Shown here piece by piece: positions 44,999 through 57,241 of a stretch of 64,000 nucleotides of DNA. Below the pieces are notes generated by a model, which ran no database searches, had not been told where the DNA came from, and worked only from the letters and a program-made list of their open reading frames with translations. A program made the translations under genes and the position numbers. Each line of letters begins with the position of its first letter. The stretch's first letter is position 1. Origin of the DNA: Citrus sinensis (taxonomy: Eukaryota; Streptophyta; Magnoliopsida; Sapindales; Rutaceae); NCBI RefSeq assembly GCF_022201045.2, contig NC_068557.1:29799501-29863500 (forward strand), written 5' to 3'.

Positions 44999-47900
44999 CT
45001 ACTTGTTTTGACCCCGAAGGAACTCTCTCATGTGCATGTGAATTTCTGCCTTAACGACTAGACGCATTTTCTTTGGATCCTCCCATAGCAAACCACTTCG
45101 ATCTCTTGCATAGTCACAAGCAGCTTCAAAGACATCCTACAAGATTTATGACATAACTTTAAAATGTGATCACTGAAAGATGTGAGACGAGAGAAATCAA
45201 TCCAATTGAAATGTCAGATTACCCTTGAGGGAAACTCATCATAATAATGAGCAGGGGTCATCTCAACCCTATTCAGATCTGATTCCCACAATCTTATCTG
45301 TCAAAGTAACAACAGAATTTGAAACATTTAGGTCAGGGAGGTCAGGAAGCATTGATACATGCGATACATCTGAACGCAGGAAAGAACTATGACCTGATCA
45401 CAGACATTTTCTGGTACGGATGGCATTCTGTCAGCAACCCGAGGATGTGCATTTTGCTGAAGAAAACTAATTATCTGCAAAACAGACAATCGAGAAGTTA
45501 GATGAGCCAGAATGACTGCAAAAGTAATTGAACAAACAGCAACTTTGAAAGAAAAAACTATTTAGGCCACAAGAATATCAGAAACAGTATGTAAACTTCA
45601 CCCCAAAAAAAAAAAAGTCAATGACTTCAGGTAGAAAGAATTTCAGAAGTAGTGGGTGGCTGGGACCCAAAAAGAGGTGTAAGGGGGCAAATTATTAAGA
45701 ATGTCAGAAGTTACTTGCATATGCATGCAGGTTAATTGACCACATTAGTCATTTTTTAATTGAAAAAACAGATCACCAGATCAACTAAATACTGAAATCA
45801 CCTGCTCAGCAGTAATCCCATTCTCAAAAGCATTATACAAGCTTTCTTTGGTTATTGCTCCAACTATAAGGTTTGGAAGTTGATACTCTACCCTGCACAT
45901 TAGCAAAATATTAAACAAAAGGTTTTATGACTGACCAATGTAGTTCAATAACAAAATGTAATTCAGAATTTTAACCTAGAAGAGACTATAACAATTTATC
46001 AAGCAGATGGCTGACTTACTTTGAGAAAAGACGCAAAATTTCACAGTGTAGCTTAGATGTTGAATAAGCATACATCCTGAAGTTTGTTTCCACTACAATA
46101 AATCCCTGAAGAGAAGAAAATGTAGAATGAGCTATGTAATTAGAGAACATAAAAATGAGACCTCATTTTGGTTTCCAGCAAAAATAATTTGACAAGATGG
46201 ACCTAAACTAATAGAAAATTAACGCAGTTTACAAAATAAAATTATAATTTTTAAACAATTCAATCACACAATTGTCTGCAACATTCAACATTTACGGAGA
46301 TTACAATGATTTTACTTATTCTTTCATATTCTTTATTCAGAATAAGAGTCGATGATTTCTCAAACAGCATACCTCTTTCCGTGCTGATGAATCAGTTAAG
46401 CTCATTGAAAGATTGGTAGCTAATTTAGTAGGTATAAACCAATTCTCTTTCCTGCCCTGAATTGTCATGGAAAACATATGAGAACTCCAGCAGAGTAATA
46501 CTAAATTAACACAGATAACAAGCCTTTTCTGTAGCACAGACTAGTACAACCTGCTGAAGTTTGACCAATCCCAAGTCTGCAAAGTCTTTGATCATACTTT
46601 TTTGTATTTCACTCAGTGTGTTTAAATTATATGCCTATACCATGACAGAGCAAAGAGTACAGAAATAAAGTGAGATCTCAAACCACTGAGAATTCCTTGA
46701 CATTAAAATTTTAAGGACCTCAAGATAGTGAGAAGTTAAAAGCAATACTAAGACAGGAGAAATTCTAGAATACATCTGTTGTACCATATCACCCATACAA
46801 CAAGCAAATAATGTCATGACATGTGTGCATTTATTTTTTAAACTATCATGTAAGTGGTGGTTGTATTAAACTCAATTACACATGTCATGCATGCATTAAT
46901 TGGTTGTAATACAACAGATGTATTCTAGAATTTCTCCTAAGACAGATATAAGCAGCTACTAAAATGGATAAGAGAACAAAAGACAATATTTAATGCAACA
47001 ATGATACCAAAAAATGTCTGAATTTCTGTTAAAAACCAGAAGTATTAGCCAAACAGAAATCTATCATACTTCTTGAATAAATGGAATAACTGAATAATGT
47101 GCCAAGCCATAGAACGTATATGTGCTACCTCACCAGCAACGTGGAAACTAAGCTCCAGAAGAAAAGAAATCAGATCTGCTTGATTTATGCCTCGTTCCTG
47201 CAAGAAAATGAGAAAAGTTATGTAATATATTATTGGTATTATAGACCATAAGCAAGCATAGAGTCGTGCTGTCCCACATATACTTAGAACACCAGTGAAC
47301 TTTTATCTCTATTACATAGACTAATGAAATACTGAAGAAAAAAAAATTTTAGTTCTACTTTGTATTAGCAGTTACTATAGAGATCTATTGAGAAACAGAA
47401 CACAAATCAAAGAAGGCAGTTAATATTCTAAAAGAAAAAAGATATACATACTTCTAAATATGAACTCTTTAATCACATAACCATGTACGTAATATAAAAA
47501 TCAAAGTTCTAAAATGAACAATTGGGTATCCTAATGAGATTTAAAGATAAGTCAATCCATTCTTTTGTCCTCCTGATACTTCACTCAGTTCAGTTTTTAC
47601 AAAGAGATTCTATACCCGTGAATCAAAGACAGGGACGTGCAGAATTTTGATGCAGAGAAATCACTGAAAAGAATATCAGAAGCCACACCTGGGAATTGGA
47701 GATATATTCTCTAACGATGTACCACAGCTGTGCATTAGTATCCATCAGCTGCAAATTTAAACACATGAAAAATAAGTTCCACTAGCTCAAACAAGAGGGA
47801 ATCCAAAGTCTTGTGATCAACACTCATACCAAAAATTGAAAACCACTCTCTGTTAATCTTGGGGCTTCTTTATCCCTGTAAACAAAGCATATAAATAACA

Positions 47901-49782
47901 TGATACCAAATGCAAGAAGCAGGATTCTCAACTGTTTGCAACAAGAAACAGAGGATTACAAATGTGACAGAAAATATTACCTTCGACTCAAAAGACCACG
48001 CTGGAAAACCTTCATCATGGAAGAGCTGAAATTTGTTGGCCTCTCAGCTTGGGTTGAACTAATAAGTTGCAGCAAGAAACACTGGTTTAACACAATTGGA
48101 AGATTTAAGATAATGGCTTAAGCAATACCACAATTGTAATTAATTATGTCATTGCATCTGGCATGAAAAATCCTTAAGCATGAAAGAACGGAATAGCATT
48201 TCGCACCTCCCATTGTCCAATGGCATAGGCCTCAAGGTCCTCCAAGGTTGGAAGCCTTGCAGTAATACCAGAAGGCATTGGTTCCCTTGGCAAAGCTCCA
48301 CTGCAAATTTAGAATCATTATTTTAAAACATAATATGTGATGACAGGTGCTCAAAAAAAAACTTGGGAAGTAACTGCAAAAGCCAATGCAATCTCATATC
48401 TTCAAGTTTAAGATAAGGAAATGTATAATTCAGATTTGAAAATTTTGAAGGAGGACAATCAATCAATGAATTATGATCATCAAAATTCTTAATTGCATGA
48501 CCCTACAGAATACATAAAGAAGGGAATCATCAAAATCTCCTTGCACTAAAACTCACCCATATATTAAATGCTTCCGGAGGTTAGACTGGAATGTTGAATT
48601 TAATCTATAAGTGGTTTCCTTCTTCCTGTCATTAAAATGTGAAGAACATCAGGATAGGGCAAACAGTGCAAAATTAAATTTAAAATCTTTTATAAATTAA
48701 AAAAAGAGAGTACTATTGATTATGTTGGAAGACAAACATTCAAGCATATAGAGATACATCAGACTATAGACAGATAAAGCTGCAAAACTTAATATTTTTT
48801 AAATAATTTGCCAAACAATTGATAGCATATTAACCAGCAGTAGACAACTTATGTGTGAAGCTGTCAACAGATATAACCCAATTCCTAAGTAAGCTTTGTA
48901 TTTCACATCCTAACAAGAGAAACTCATGACGACAAATCAAGATGTCGTAGCAACTAAGTTAGAGTAAATTAAGCTTAAAATATCTCATATCATTTAGGCA
49001 CCTTTGGTTCTGGCAGTCAATAGAAAAAATGCTTATAGTCGCTTGAAATTTTCACTGATTTAGCATTCTTCTCATTTTCTAGCAGTCAATATTGAAAAAA
49101 AAAAAGAAAAAAAGTAAAAATATTTCAGTGAAATTACATACTTTTCCTCTGAAAATAATCTCAACTGAACCAACCGATCAATGGCTACCCTGTGCTTAGT
49201 GAACCCATCTGGAAGCACCCACTCCTCCATCATCTTAGCCGGTATTGCACCATCAATGTAGAACATTTGCATTACATACTTCTTTGCTAGTGGTGGCAGT
49301 GACCTGAGAACCCAAAAAAGAAAAGAAAAGAAAAAAAAAGCATCACTGTATCATAACTCTCGCAAGAAAAAATCGGCACTTAAAATACAAAAAATCTGAC
49401 GTTTTGATTACAAGTATGCTCATCCAAAAATATGATGAAAATTTGCAAACGAAATACACAAAGTTTTTGCATTCCCCTATAAAAGAATCTGTTTCAAGTT
49501 ATTGATGAAAACATAATTTTCATTTCTCTTTTTTTCTTTTTGCAAGTTTGAGTTCAGCAAGCTGTTGCCTCAACGAATAATCTAGTAGCAATTTAACAAA
49601 CAATTACTTTAGTTACGGTAATTAAATTGACAAAAAAAATGAAATTAGAAAATAATAAATGTTTATTACCTGAGAATGGCTTCGCAAATGAAGGGATTCT
49701 CGTAGAGCCTATCGAGGTCTCTAGCGGTCAGTGACGCCACCATGTCCATGAAATTTTTCGCTATGATCTTCACCAGCGGCAT
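44999..49782 (-). CDS. TFB2: General transcription and DNA repair factor TFIIH subunit TFB2 (p52)
   Basis: Fifteen exons on the minus strand: 49782-49670, 49303-49142, 48625-48557, 48300-48207, 48081-47981, 47875-47830, 47748-47689, 47197-47129, 46634-46551, 46456-46373, 46105-46020, 45892-45802, 45474-45394, 45297-45223 and 45136-44999, giving 450 residues (Arabidopsis about 452). p52 anchors the XPB helicase in the TFIIH core for transcription initiation and nucleotide-excision repair. Family signatures are SLTARDLDRLYENPFICEA near the N-terminus, KETTYRLNSTFQSNLRKHL, WYIVREYI, GFIVVETNFRMYAYSTSKL, and the C-terminal XPB-binding part with ISFLQQNAHPRVADRMPSVP and DQIRLWESDLNRVEMTPAHY. Every intron is GT-AG. 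A small hAT-like MITE sits in the intron between 46634 and 47129. Confidence 0.96.
46756..46937. mobile_element. Small MITE (hAT-like) with perfect 28-bp terminal repeats in a TFB2 intron
   Basis: The left end begins GGAGAAATTCTAGAATACAT followed by CTGTTGTA, and the right end is the exact reverse complement over at least 28 bases. TAAGACA borders both sides (7 bp, or 8 bp CTAAGACA if the terminal base is shared), in keeping with hAT elements. The interior is only about 125 bp and non-coding. Identical arms suggest a recent insertion. Confidence 0.8.
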
Positions 49783-51390
49783 TGTTACTGCCAAATTCCT
49801 CTTTTTTGGGATTTAATAACTTCAAGCTTTTGTAAGGGCTTTAATGATTAAGAGAATTTTATTATGAATGAGAATTTGGAATCCATCCTTTTTCCGGCGT
49901 TCTTATACTTCGAGAACCCCGAGTCTGATTAGTGTTGAGAGTAACATATGATGGAGCGAGCACGTTTATAAAAAGTAGAGGTAAATAACTAAATATCACG
50001 AATCACCTATAGTTTGACTTAAATTCATTTAGGTACAATTTTCTTTCATTCCAATAATAGAAGTCCTTCTAGAGTAGACTTCGGGCACCCCGACATTACA
50101 AATGCCAAACGGCATTTGCTTTCTTCAAATAGAATTCTTAAGTTTGGCATTTGCTTTCTTCGAATAGAATTTCTAAAGCCGAGTGGTCAAGGTCGAGTGG
50201 TGAGCTGCTGCTCTTAATTTAAATCCTCGTATTAAAAATACGAGGTCTCGATTTTGTCCTCTTTCAATTAAAAAATAATTAAGTGGAAATAGTTTTCTCT
50301 CGTAGAATAAACATATCTAAAATAGTAGTGAGAGTATTAAGAAATACGAGTACAATAGTAGATATCTCTTAAATATTAGTTAGGATCTTACGAGATGTGA
50401 GAGAAAAGATGAGTATATTCTTGAGGGGCTTACAAAATGTGGTGGAAATTTGGATAGTCTCAATAGTTGTCTGATTATAAATATTAATAATTGTTTGATG
50501 TAATTTTAATTATAAATATTAATAGTTGTGTAATTATAATATCCACGTTAAAAAAAAAATCTAATTTGTCAATAGTATTCCAAAGGCCAAAATTAATCTT
50601 CACATCTTTGTTTTTCTTTTGAAATATATGTAAAGGTTCAAATATTAATAACTAATAACAAGTATTAAAAAATATCAAAGTGTATGTGCAAGACTTATTC
50701 ATTTAAGAGTATATAATTGGATGATTGAGACATTAATAATATTGGCGAAAGTGAGAAATCCGTAAAATCCCTCCGTCCTATTCACGGTCACTCAACCGAA
50801 GGACTGTCTTACAAATGTTTTCTCTTAGACGATTTAAACAAACATCAGGGTATGTTTTGATATTTATCGTTAAAAAAAAAAAAAAAAATGGTTGGACATA
50901 AGAACTAAAGAACAATGTTCTCGGGAGGCGAGGAAACAAAGTCTAATTATTGACCGTCACAATTAGATTGAAATTCAAGAGTTCAAAAACTGAAACTTTC
51001 GATAGATTAACAATTTCATAAATGTCATCAAAGATTCAGTGCATAATGTAGTTATTACCAAGCTCTATAAGAAGAAATTCTAAGGCTCCTTATAGTATTC
51101 AAATTTTCTGTATCATCACCAATGTCAACCAGTTCCGCGCAGTAAACTGTATTGGATTTACATCTCAGTTATCCAAGGTATGCTATCAAAATCTGGAAAA
51201 CCAGATATTAGGTGACATTGAAGCTTATAAAACCTGAGCAGGGACGGAATAAAGCAAAAATAGCTTCTGCCCCTAAGACTCTACTGATCTGTATCAGGCT
51301 GTTAGTGGCATTAATAACCTTCCTGCTAATTGATTAGCTAACAAAATTTTGAGGTACAAGTTTCTTCCAAAATTTGCATTATCTCTTTGA
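49783..51390. other. Spacer upstream of TFB2 with SINE-like copy
   Basis: Begins with the TFB2 promoter side (no clear TATA). A direct repeat of about 50 bases (TTTGGCATTTGCTTTCTTC and flanks, about 50108 and 50145) precedes a SINE-like block. The rest is AT-rich. Confidence 0.4.
50170..50552 (+). mobile_element. Degenerate SINE-like element
   Basis: The head repeats the tRNA-like word GCCGAGTGGT twice within 25 bases and continues GAGCTGCTGCTC, as in the SINE at 24676. The tail ends in a run of nine to ten A. The B box is poorly preserved and only a weak short target duplication (TCTAA) can be seen, so this is an older copy of the same or a related family. Confidence 0.5.
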
Positions 51391-53266
51391 CTATGCTGAA
51401 GTGCCGGGCAAGTCCTGAGTAAGCTCACCAGGTCTGACAACGTGGGGGGGTGGCTTCGCAACAGGGGGAGGTGGAGGTGGCCTGTTTGGTCGTACTTTAT
51501 CAACTTTCTCTGTGTCAATCTCAAACTGCAATATGCACATCAACAGGTCAGTAGTGAATGTGAAACCGAATAATATAGCAACCATGGCCTTAACAGATGA
51601 CAAAAAACTAACCTTATAACCACAGCCAGCTACACAAGCATGGAAACATTCCTGTATAAAGAAAGGGATCGGTGATTTTCCCACCGGTAATGTTAATAAA
51701 GAATTACTCTCTCTCTCTCTCTCCCCCCCCCCCCCCCCTCTCTCTCACTATATGTGTGTGCGTGTGTCTTCTTTATTTGAGGATATTAGATTTAAAACAA
51801 ATGCTAAGCTCCATAAAATGTGACATATCAATATTGGAATAGTGCAAAATCTGCATTTAGAAAGCACCGATACTATCCTTAAGAGTGCAAAGTTAGAATG
51901 AAAATAGATAATAAGTTCCAAATAGACTCGAGTATATTCTGATTTACCAAGTACAAACAACTTTTAATCTACTAAGGTGATGGAAATGAGCACTAGGATA
52001 GTGTTTGCACCTCGGAGCTCCATGCATGAACTTTCATTTTCAGAAGTTCATCTAAAATGTCTCCCATTATTATTTCCCAGCTCCTCCTTACTTTCTAGAG
52101 CTAATCAACTAGTTTCAAAGTACAGTTTTCTTCCAAATCGAGGTCATAAATTATTTGGAACCATTGAATGCTTTACATCTCCACAACTTTAAGTTCAGAA
52201 AGTAAACAAACCAAATCCAAAGTCACTGCAATGCATATTGGGCGAGAATACCTCAGAATAATTAGCAGCTCCAGGAGAGCGATCAATGTAAGCACTCCAT
52301 TGGCGGTCCTTTAGTACAGGGTCCTTATAGCATATCTCATTGCACTCTGCCAAGCCTAGAAATATAAGTAATTATATCAAATGAAGCTTACACTGAATTA
52401 TAAAATAATATATTAGGACTATAAAGAGAACTCCTAAAATAAAATATTTCCCTTCATGCCAAGATTCAGTGCATGAGCAGATCTCTAAAATCATGCAAAT
52501 TACCCAGCCCTCAATCAAGAATGGGCTCTAAAAAAGTTGTCCTCGGACTATAAGATCAGGGCATTACAGCAATTAACTAGGTCATCAATTCAAGTAAAAT
52601 GCCTCATATAGCAGCAGCATATAATCACCACTACATCCTAATAATTCATATTCTTCAAAGAAACAGGCTTCATATAACTGAAACTTCTAGATCCTTAATT
52701 CAAATAAAGCCATAAGAGAATTGCTTCTTTCGGAACTTTGAGACGATTTCGATGCTCATTGGATCCAAACATACAATCAAAAACATAATCTCAGTTCCAC
52801 CAAGAAAAAACACAATTCTTCATCTAAACGGGCAAAGTAGGCTGAAATATAGAACAAAGCAGAGAAATGCTTACATTCTTCCCACGTCTCACCGTCAGCA
52901 TCACATCCCTTTTTGCAAAATACTCTCCCTACATGATGAAACCATGCCAATTTGCTTTTAGATTTGAGACAACCAAAACCAATAGAAATGACTATGAAAC
53001 CAATCAAAACCAATTGAATCCGAATTTAATCAACGGGTATGCTACAACATTTTAGATCTACTAAACTTAAGTTAGCAGATTAAGCCAGAGACAACAATGA
53101 AATTTCTGAATAACAATAATAATAATAATAATGAATGTGTTTCGATCATTAAAGCTAAAAGAAGTGCAAGATAAATGGTACATGGAATTTGCGTGAGGGC
53201 TGCAAATTTTTGAGTGCATTGATTTCCGCAAGGAGATGCCCATTGTTGCGGTATCATCTGATTCAT
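51391..53266 (-). CDS. Small Cys-rich plant protein with repeated CX3C motifs, function unknown
   Basis: Five exons on the minus strand, 53266-53182, 52928-52875, 52355-52252, 51651-51613 and 51525-51391, give 138 residues. An alternative start at the next in-frame Met (53257) is equally plausible. The body carries six CX3C pairs: CGNQC, CKKGC, CLAEC and CNEIC sharing a cysteine, and CFHAC and CVAGC sharing another. CX3C pairs, and twin forms of them, are known in small Tim chaperones, where they form disulphides. The spacing here is different, so membership is not claimed. Conserved-looking text includes WASPCGNQCTQKFAALTQIP and KDPVLKDRQWSAYIDRSPGA. The C-terminus is hydrophilic with a run of six prolines. 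I see no membrane segment or convincing signal peptide. Similar proteins occur across plants as uncharacterised. Redox or metal binding is inference. Confidence 0.85.
51708..51747 (+). repeat. (CT)n-(C)16-(TC)n microsatellite
   Basis: A pure pyrimidine tract of about 40 bases with a central run of about 16 C, in the intron between 51651 and 52252. Such compound runs are hypermutable and often miscounted in assemblies. Confidence 0.9.
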
Positions 53267-53938
53267 TTCTCTCAAATTTTTCGCTTTGCAGCGGGTTTCT
53301 TTCACAGTTAAAGGAGGGGAAAACTGGAACGGACAGAGGATGATTCTTTGTGTAGGGACATTTTTGTCATTCGGTCGCTGTTATATCATGAATTATTTGC
53401 CGCCCGCGTTGAGTCGGATTCGGACCACTCTTGAGGTCGCTTTTGGTATTTTTTTTTCTGATATTTTTTCAGACATCTTTTTTCACATGAGATTTTCAAT
53501 ATTTGATAAAGGTATTTTAAAGGTGATTTCTGAAATTTGTTTTTTTTTTTAATCTTTTATTATACTTTCAAAGTTTGTATTTTAATAATGCCTTGTTTTT
53601 TTAATATGCTTATACAATTCAACTAATATATCTGCCATTAGAGTTTAATTGTGGACTCACTTTTATATCAATATGACTATAGAACATCTCATAATTCTGA
53701 CTATAGTACATCTCATAATTCAACCCTCACAAATATAGAGGGTTATAACAATTTTACCCATAAACAAACCGAAGAGAAATCAACTGTCACCTAACTATAT
53801 ATAATTGTAAATGAAAAAAAATGTCTCAACACTCTTAACTCAAGTTTTCAAATTTAATTTAAGAGTTTCAAATCAGTGGGCCTAGGCCCACCGGCCATTT
53901 CTTTATAATGGTTGAAAATGATAATTTGATGTTTTATT
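53267..53938. other. Promoter side of the CX3C gene and AT-rich spacer
   Basis: No further gene seen. Plus-strand ORF 53286-53552 has no family resemblance. Confidence 0.4.
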
Positions 53939-54697
53939 TAGGGATCGTAACTGCCCACGAGGATGGGGACCCTCGAGGATTTTTTCTATTCAGAGAGAGT
54001 ACGAGATCAATTTTATACGTAATTTCTTATTCGAAAAAGGGATAAAAATAATTATTTATTTAGTTTCTTATTCGGAGAAGGGACAAGATGAGGCGGAATC
54101 TTCGTCCCCGCTCCATTTTCCCATTTTTATTTTTTATTTTTTACATTATTAGTGAATAAATAATACAACTGGAGTTGTAAAATATTGAATATCAGTATAA
54201 ATGGCAAATATCAAAATATTTATATTATTAAATTTTTTGGCTTAATTAACTAGTTGTAGTCTTAAATTTTTATTCAAGACATTAAAAAGGTAGGACATGA
54301 TCTCGTTGGTTCAAAAGTTTTGTTTTAATTGTAATATTCATTATTGATATAAAAATAATTTCTTTTTCTTTTTATTGTAGAATTATGAAGATTGACGAAG
54401 ATAATTATTCTGATAATTTGTATTTTGTGGTGTGACTTTTGTAATGTATTAATGTTAATGTAAGATATATTGTCAAACTTTACTTTTATTTAAATTTTTT
54501 ATTCTAATATGACTACATTAAAATCGAAACTAAAAATATATATTAGTTATTCAAGAATTGGGGATCTTTATTATTATTCAGGGAGGGGACGGGGATTCCC
54601 TCAAGCAATTATGATGGGGACGAGGACATATGCAGAATATCGGGAATGGATACAAGGACATCGATCCCCTCTCCTCCCCTCCCTATGGCCATCCCTA
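53939..54697. mobile_element. hAT-like non-autonomous element
   Basis: The left end TAGGGATCGTAACTGCC and the reverse complement of the right end, TAGGGATGGCCATAGGG, share the outer TAGGGAT and scattered inner positions, as typical for degenerate hAT termini. Flanks GTTTTATT (left) and GTTTAATT (right) are an 8-bp target duplication with one mismatch. GC-rich subterminal regions (GGGGAC, GGGATTCCC words) enclose an AT-rich interior without transposase. 759 bp, moderately old. Confidence 0.6.
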
Positions 54698-56482
54698 GTT
54701 TAATTTCTTCCAACAAGGTAATTGAAGCAAATTGATATAGTTTGTTTGTGCTGGTTAATTTAATTAACAAATTATCTTATGAATAGTGCTTTTTTCCATC
54801 CTTAATAGTCATGATAAAGCCCTTTGTGAATTTACTACACTCTTTTTCAATTTAAAATTTTATTATCTAAATAATTTTAAAAAAAATTACCTAACCAACC
54901 CTTTCTTCTATTTATTTTCTTGATTTCACAAATTCTAATAAATTTATTCACATATTTCTTTTTAGTTGAAAATAATCAATATAACAAACTAAGAGAAACA
55001 AAACCCACTATTTAAAATAAAACATCAACAATTTTTTATCAATCATGAAAGTTAATGCATATAAAGAAATTAATTTTTACCAGACAAAAAAATTGATATC
55101 AAGAAAAAAAATTCTTACATATAGAAGGCATGAAATGTAGATCAATTAAGAAAAGTAAAAAAAAAAAACTGAAAAGAGAGCGAAATTAAGCATGTAGTTT
55201 ATAAAATGTGAGAGTAGAGAAAATATGTAATTGTAAAATAGAAAGAAGAAAATTAGTGAAGGGTAATTTTAAAATTTTAAAATGAGTATACGGAAAAATT
55301 TTATGTATTCAAATAGTCTCAATCCTTTCAAAAAATTAAAAATAATACAACAGAAAAGGGGTATCAACGGGAACTTGAAGGGTGAGAGTAGCACCACTCT
55401 TCTCTTAATTTACTTGCGGTCCTTTTGACGATAGGAAAACATGCCCATGCAGTCGGAGTGAAGCCAGCAAAGGGCAAACTTGGGCTAGCAAGTCTATGGA
55501 AAATTACACGTAGGTCTCTCTATTTTTAGTTTATTTAAATATAATTACATAAATGATAAATCACCGTTTTCTTCTATCCAATTTAAAATTTTGGTACCTT
55601 ATTTTCATCTGATAATCCCTAAAGTATAACTGTATAATTTATCACAAATTTTTTAGTTTAGCCCGTTTTAATATGAAACCTAGTTTCTGACGGCTTCGCC
55701 GCTGCATGCGCTTAAAAAAAAATAAAAATCATTTTTTCAACAATATATTATTTCATTTGAAACCAACAAAGTGATGGATAAAACATAAATATGGGATGTG
55801 CATTAAATTGATGAAGATTCAAGTAACAAGGATTGTGCTGATGTCTGACAATAGTGATATATAATGCATTCAAAATGATATATTATTGATGTGCTAGTTA
55901 GTTTAATTGATAAAATCTTTTGATTAATAGAAGTGATTTGGATTTTTAAGTCCACTGAAGAAATTTTATATCTAAATAATAATAATAATAATATTATAAA
56001 TTTACTAAAATAATTAAATACGGATGTTCATCAATATGACTCTTAATTTTATTAGCAACCTTTTATCTATTTGTAATTTTATTAGCAACCATCTCCCAAT
56101 AAGTTAAGTTTCATAAATTATCTATTTATTGTAAATTTATTTCTTTTAACGATTTAAAGGAATATTAATTAATTAAATAAATATAAGAGTAAAAAAATCC
56201 ACCATAACCCGATCATTTTCACTGTAGCAATTCGTATGTTAATCCGACTCTCAATTTTTATTCACATAATATACAATGGCAGAGCCATTAATTTATCCAA
56301 AAATTTAGAAGAAATTTTCTTTCTAACTCAATTAAACTCGCATGTGAGAGATTCAAACTCTAGAGCTATTATTTTTAAAACAAGAGATTTTATAATCTCT
56401 CTCTCTATGTATATATTCATCATCCTGTTGATTTGATTATTTGACTACGCTAGTGATGATATTAAATGTGAGCTGGGCCATC
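54698..56482. other. AT-rich spacer
   Basis: Simple AT-rich sequence. The short segment at 55680-55720 (GGCTTCGCCGCTGCATGCGC) is a GC-rich speck of unknown origin. No gene is supported. Confidence 0.4.
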
Positions 56483-56499
56483 CTATATTTGGCTTCTTT

Positions 56500-56856
56500 T
56501 TTTTTTTTTTTTTTTTAAACTGATTAAGCATCAGGTTACTGTATTACACAGAGATAATATACAACTGCTATGACAGCAGGTCATTACACTGATATTTACA
56601 ATCAGATATATATACATGAGACTTATATTATTATATTTTTATTCTATGAAGTACATGCCCATCCAAATACCCCTCACGGAGGAGGGATGTCTCTACTACA
56701 CTCGCATTTCGCAAGGGAGAAAGACGTTATAAGAAATCTCCACACGATTATATTTAATTGAGGGAGGTTGAGTCCGTAGGGACTCGAACCATTATCCTCG
56801 TAGTCATGCTTAACTTTGAGGGTAATGGTCCACCACTAGGCTATAAGCCCAAGTGG
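56500..56856 (-). mobile_element. tRNA-derived SINE with perfect 17-bp target-site duplication, just upstream of ALN
   Basis: Read on the minus strand it begins AGCCACTTGGGCTTATAGCC, with A box TAGCCTAGTGGTGG and B box GGTTCGAGTCCC at tRNA spacing, and ends in a long A-tail (about 18 T on the plus strand from 56500). Both sides carry CTATATTTGGCTTCTTT (56483-56499 and 56857-56873). The head differs from the 24676 SINE (TAGCCTAGTGG against GGCCGAGTGG), so this is a second family. The perfect 17-bp duplication indicates a young insertion about 370 bases before the allantoinase start. Confidence 0.88.
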
Positions 56857-56873
56857 CTATATTTGGCTTCTTT

Positions 56874-57241
56874 ACCGAATCTGAACGAATCTTCTCCACG
56901 ATTCCATCAATTCGTATCTGATTCACGCACTAATAACAAGACAACGCTAAGAAAAAAAATAAATACAAAACAACACGAACCAAGTTGATGGATTGGCATT
57001 TTGTCCGCAGTGTGATGGGACATTGATCCAACTACTGCAAGTGGGCATTATTTTTTTCATGTCCGCATTTGTAAAAGAAATATAGGCACTGAGGCGCTGA
57101 CTAATCAAAGATTCCATGCAGCCGTGGCTCCACCACGATTCAAGAATCTTGCTGGCTGGACGAAAATGAACCAATGAGATCCGTTAATTTTCCACATAAT
57201 AAGAGAGAAAGATTAGCTCACATAATTCAGAAAACAGAGGA
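56874..57241 (+). other. Allantoinase promoter and leader
   Basis: About 370 bases between the SINE and the start codon. No strong TATA box. A run of A and a CATAATAAGAG word at about 57196 precede the ATG. Confidence 0.4.

Noticed and set aside
52777-53013. ORF beginning MVLIGFIVISIGFG in the CX3C gene, suggesting a membrane anchor
   Set aside because: The hydrophobic stretch lies in the intron upstream of 52928. The acceptor GTAG and frame show that the real preceding exon is 53266-53182.
54509-54703. Plus-strand ORF rich in Arg and Tyr
   Set aside because: It falls across the right end of the hAT-like element and has no coding character.
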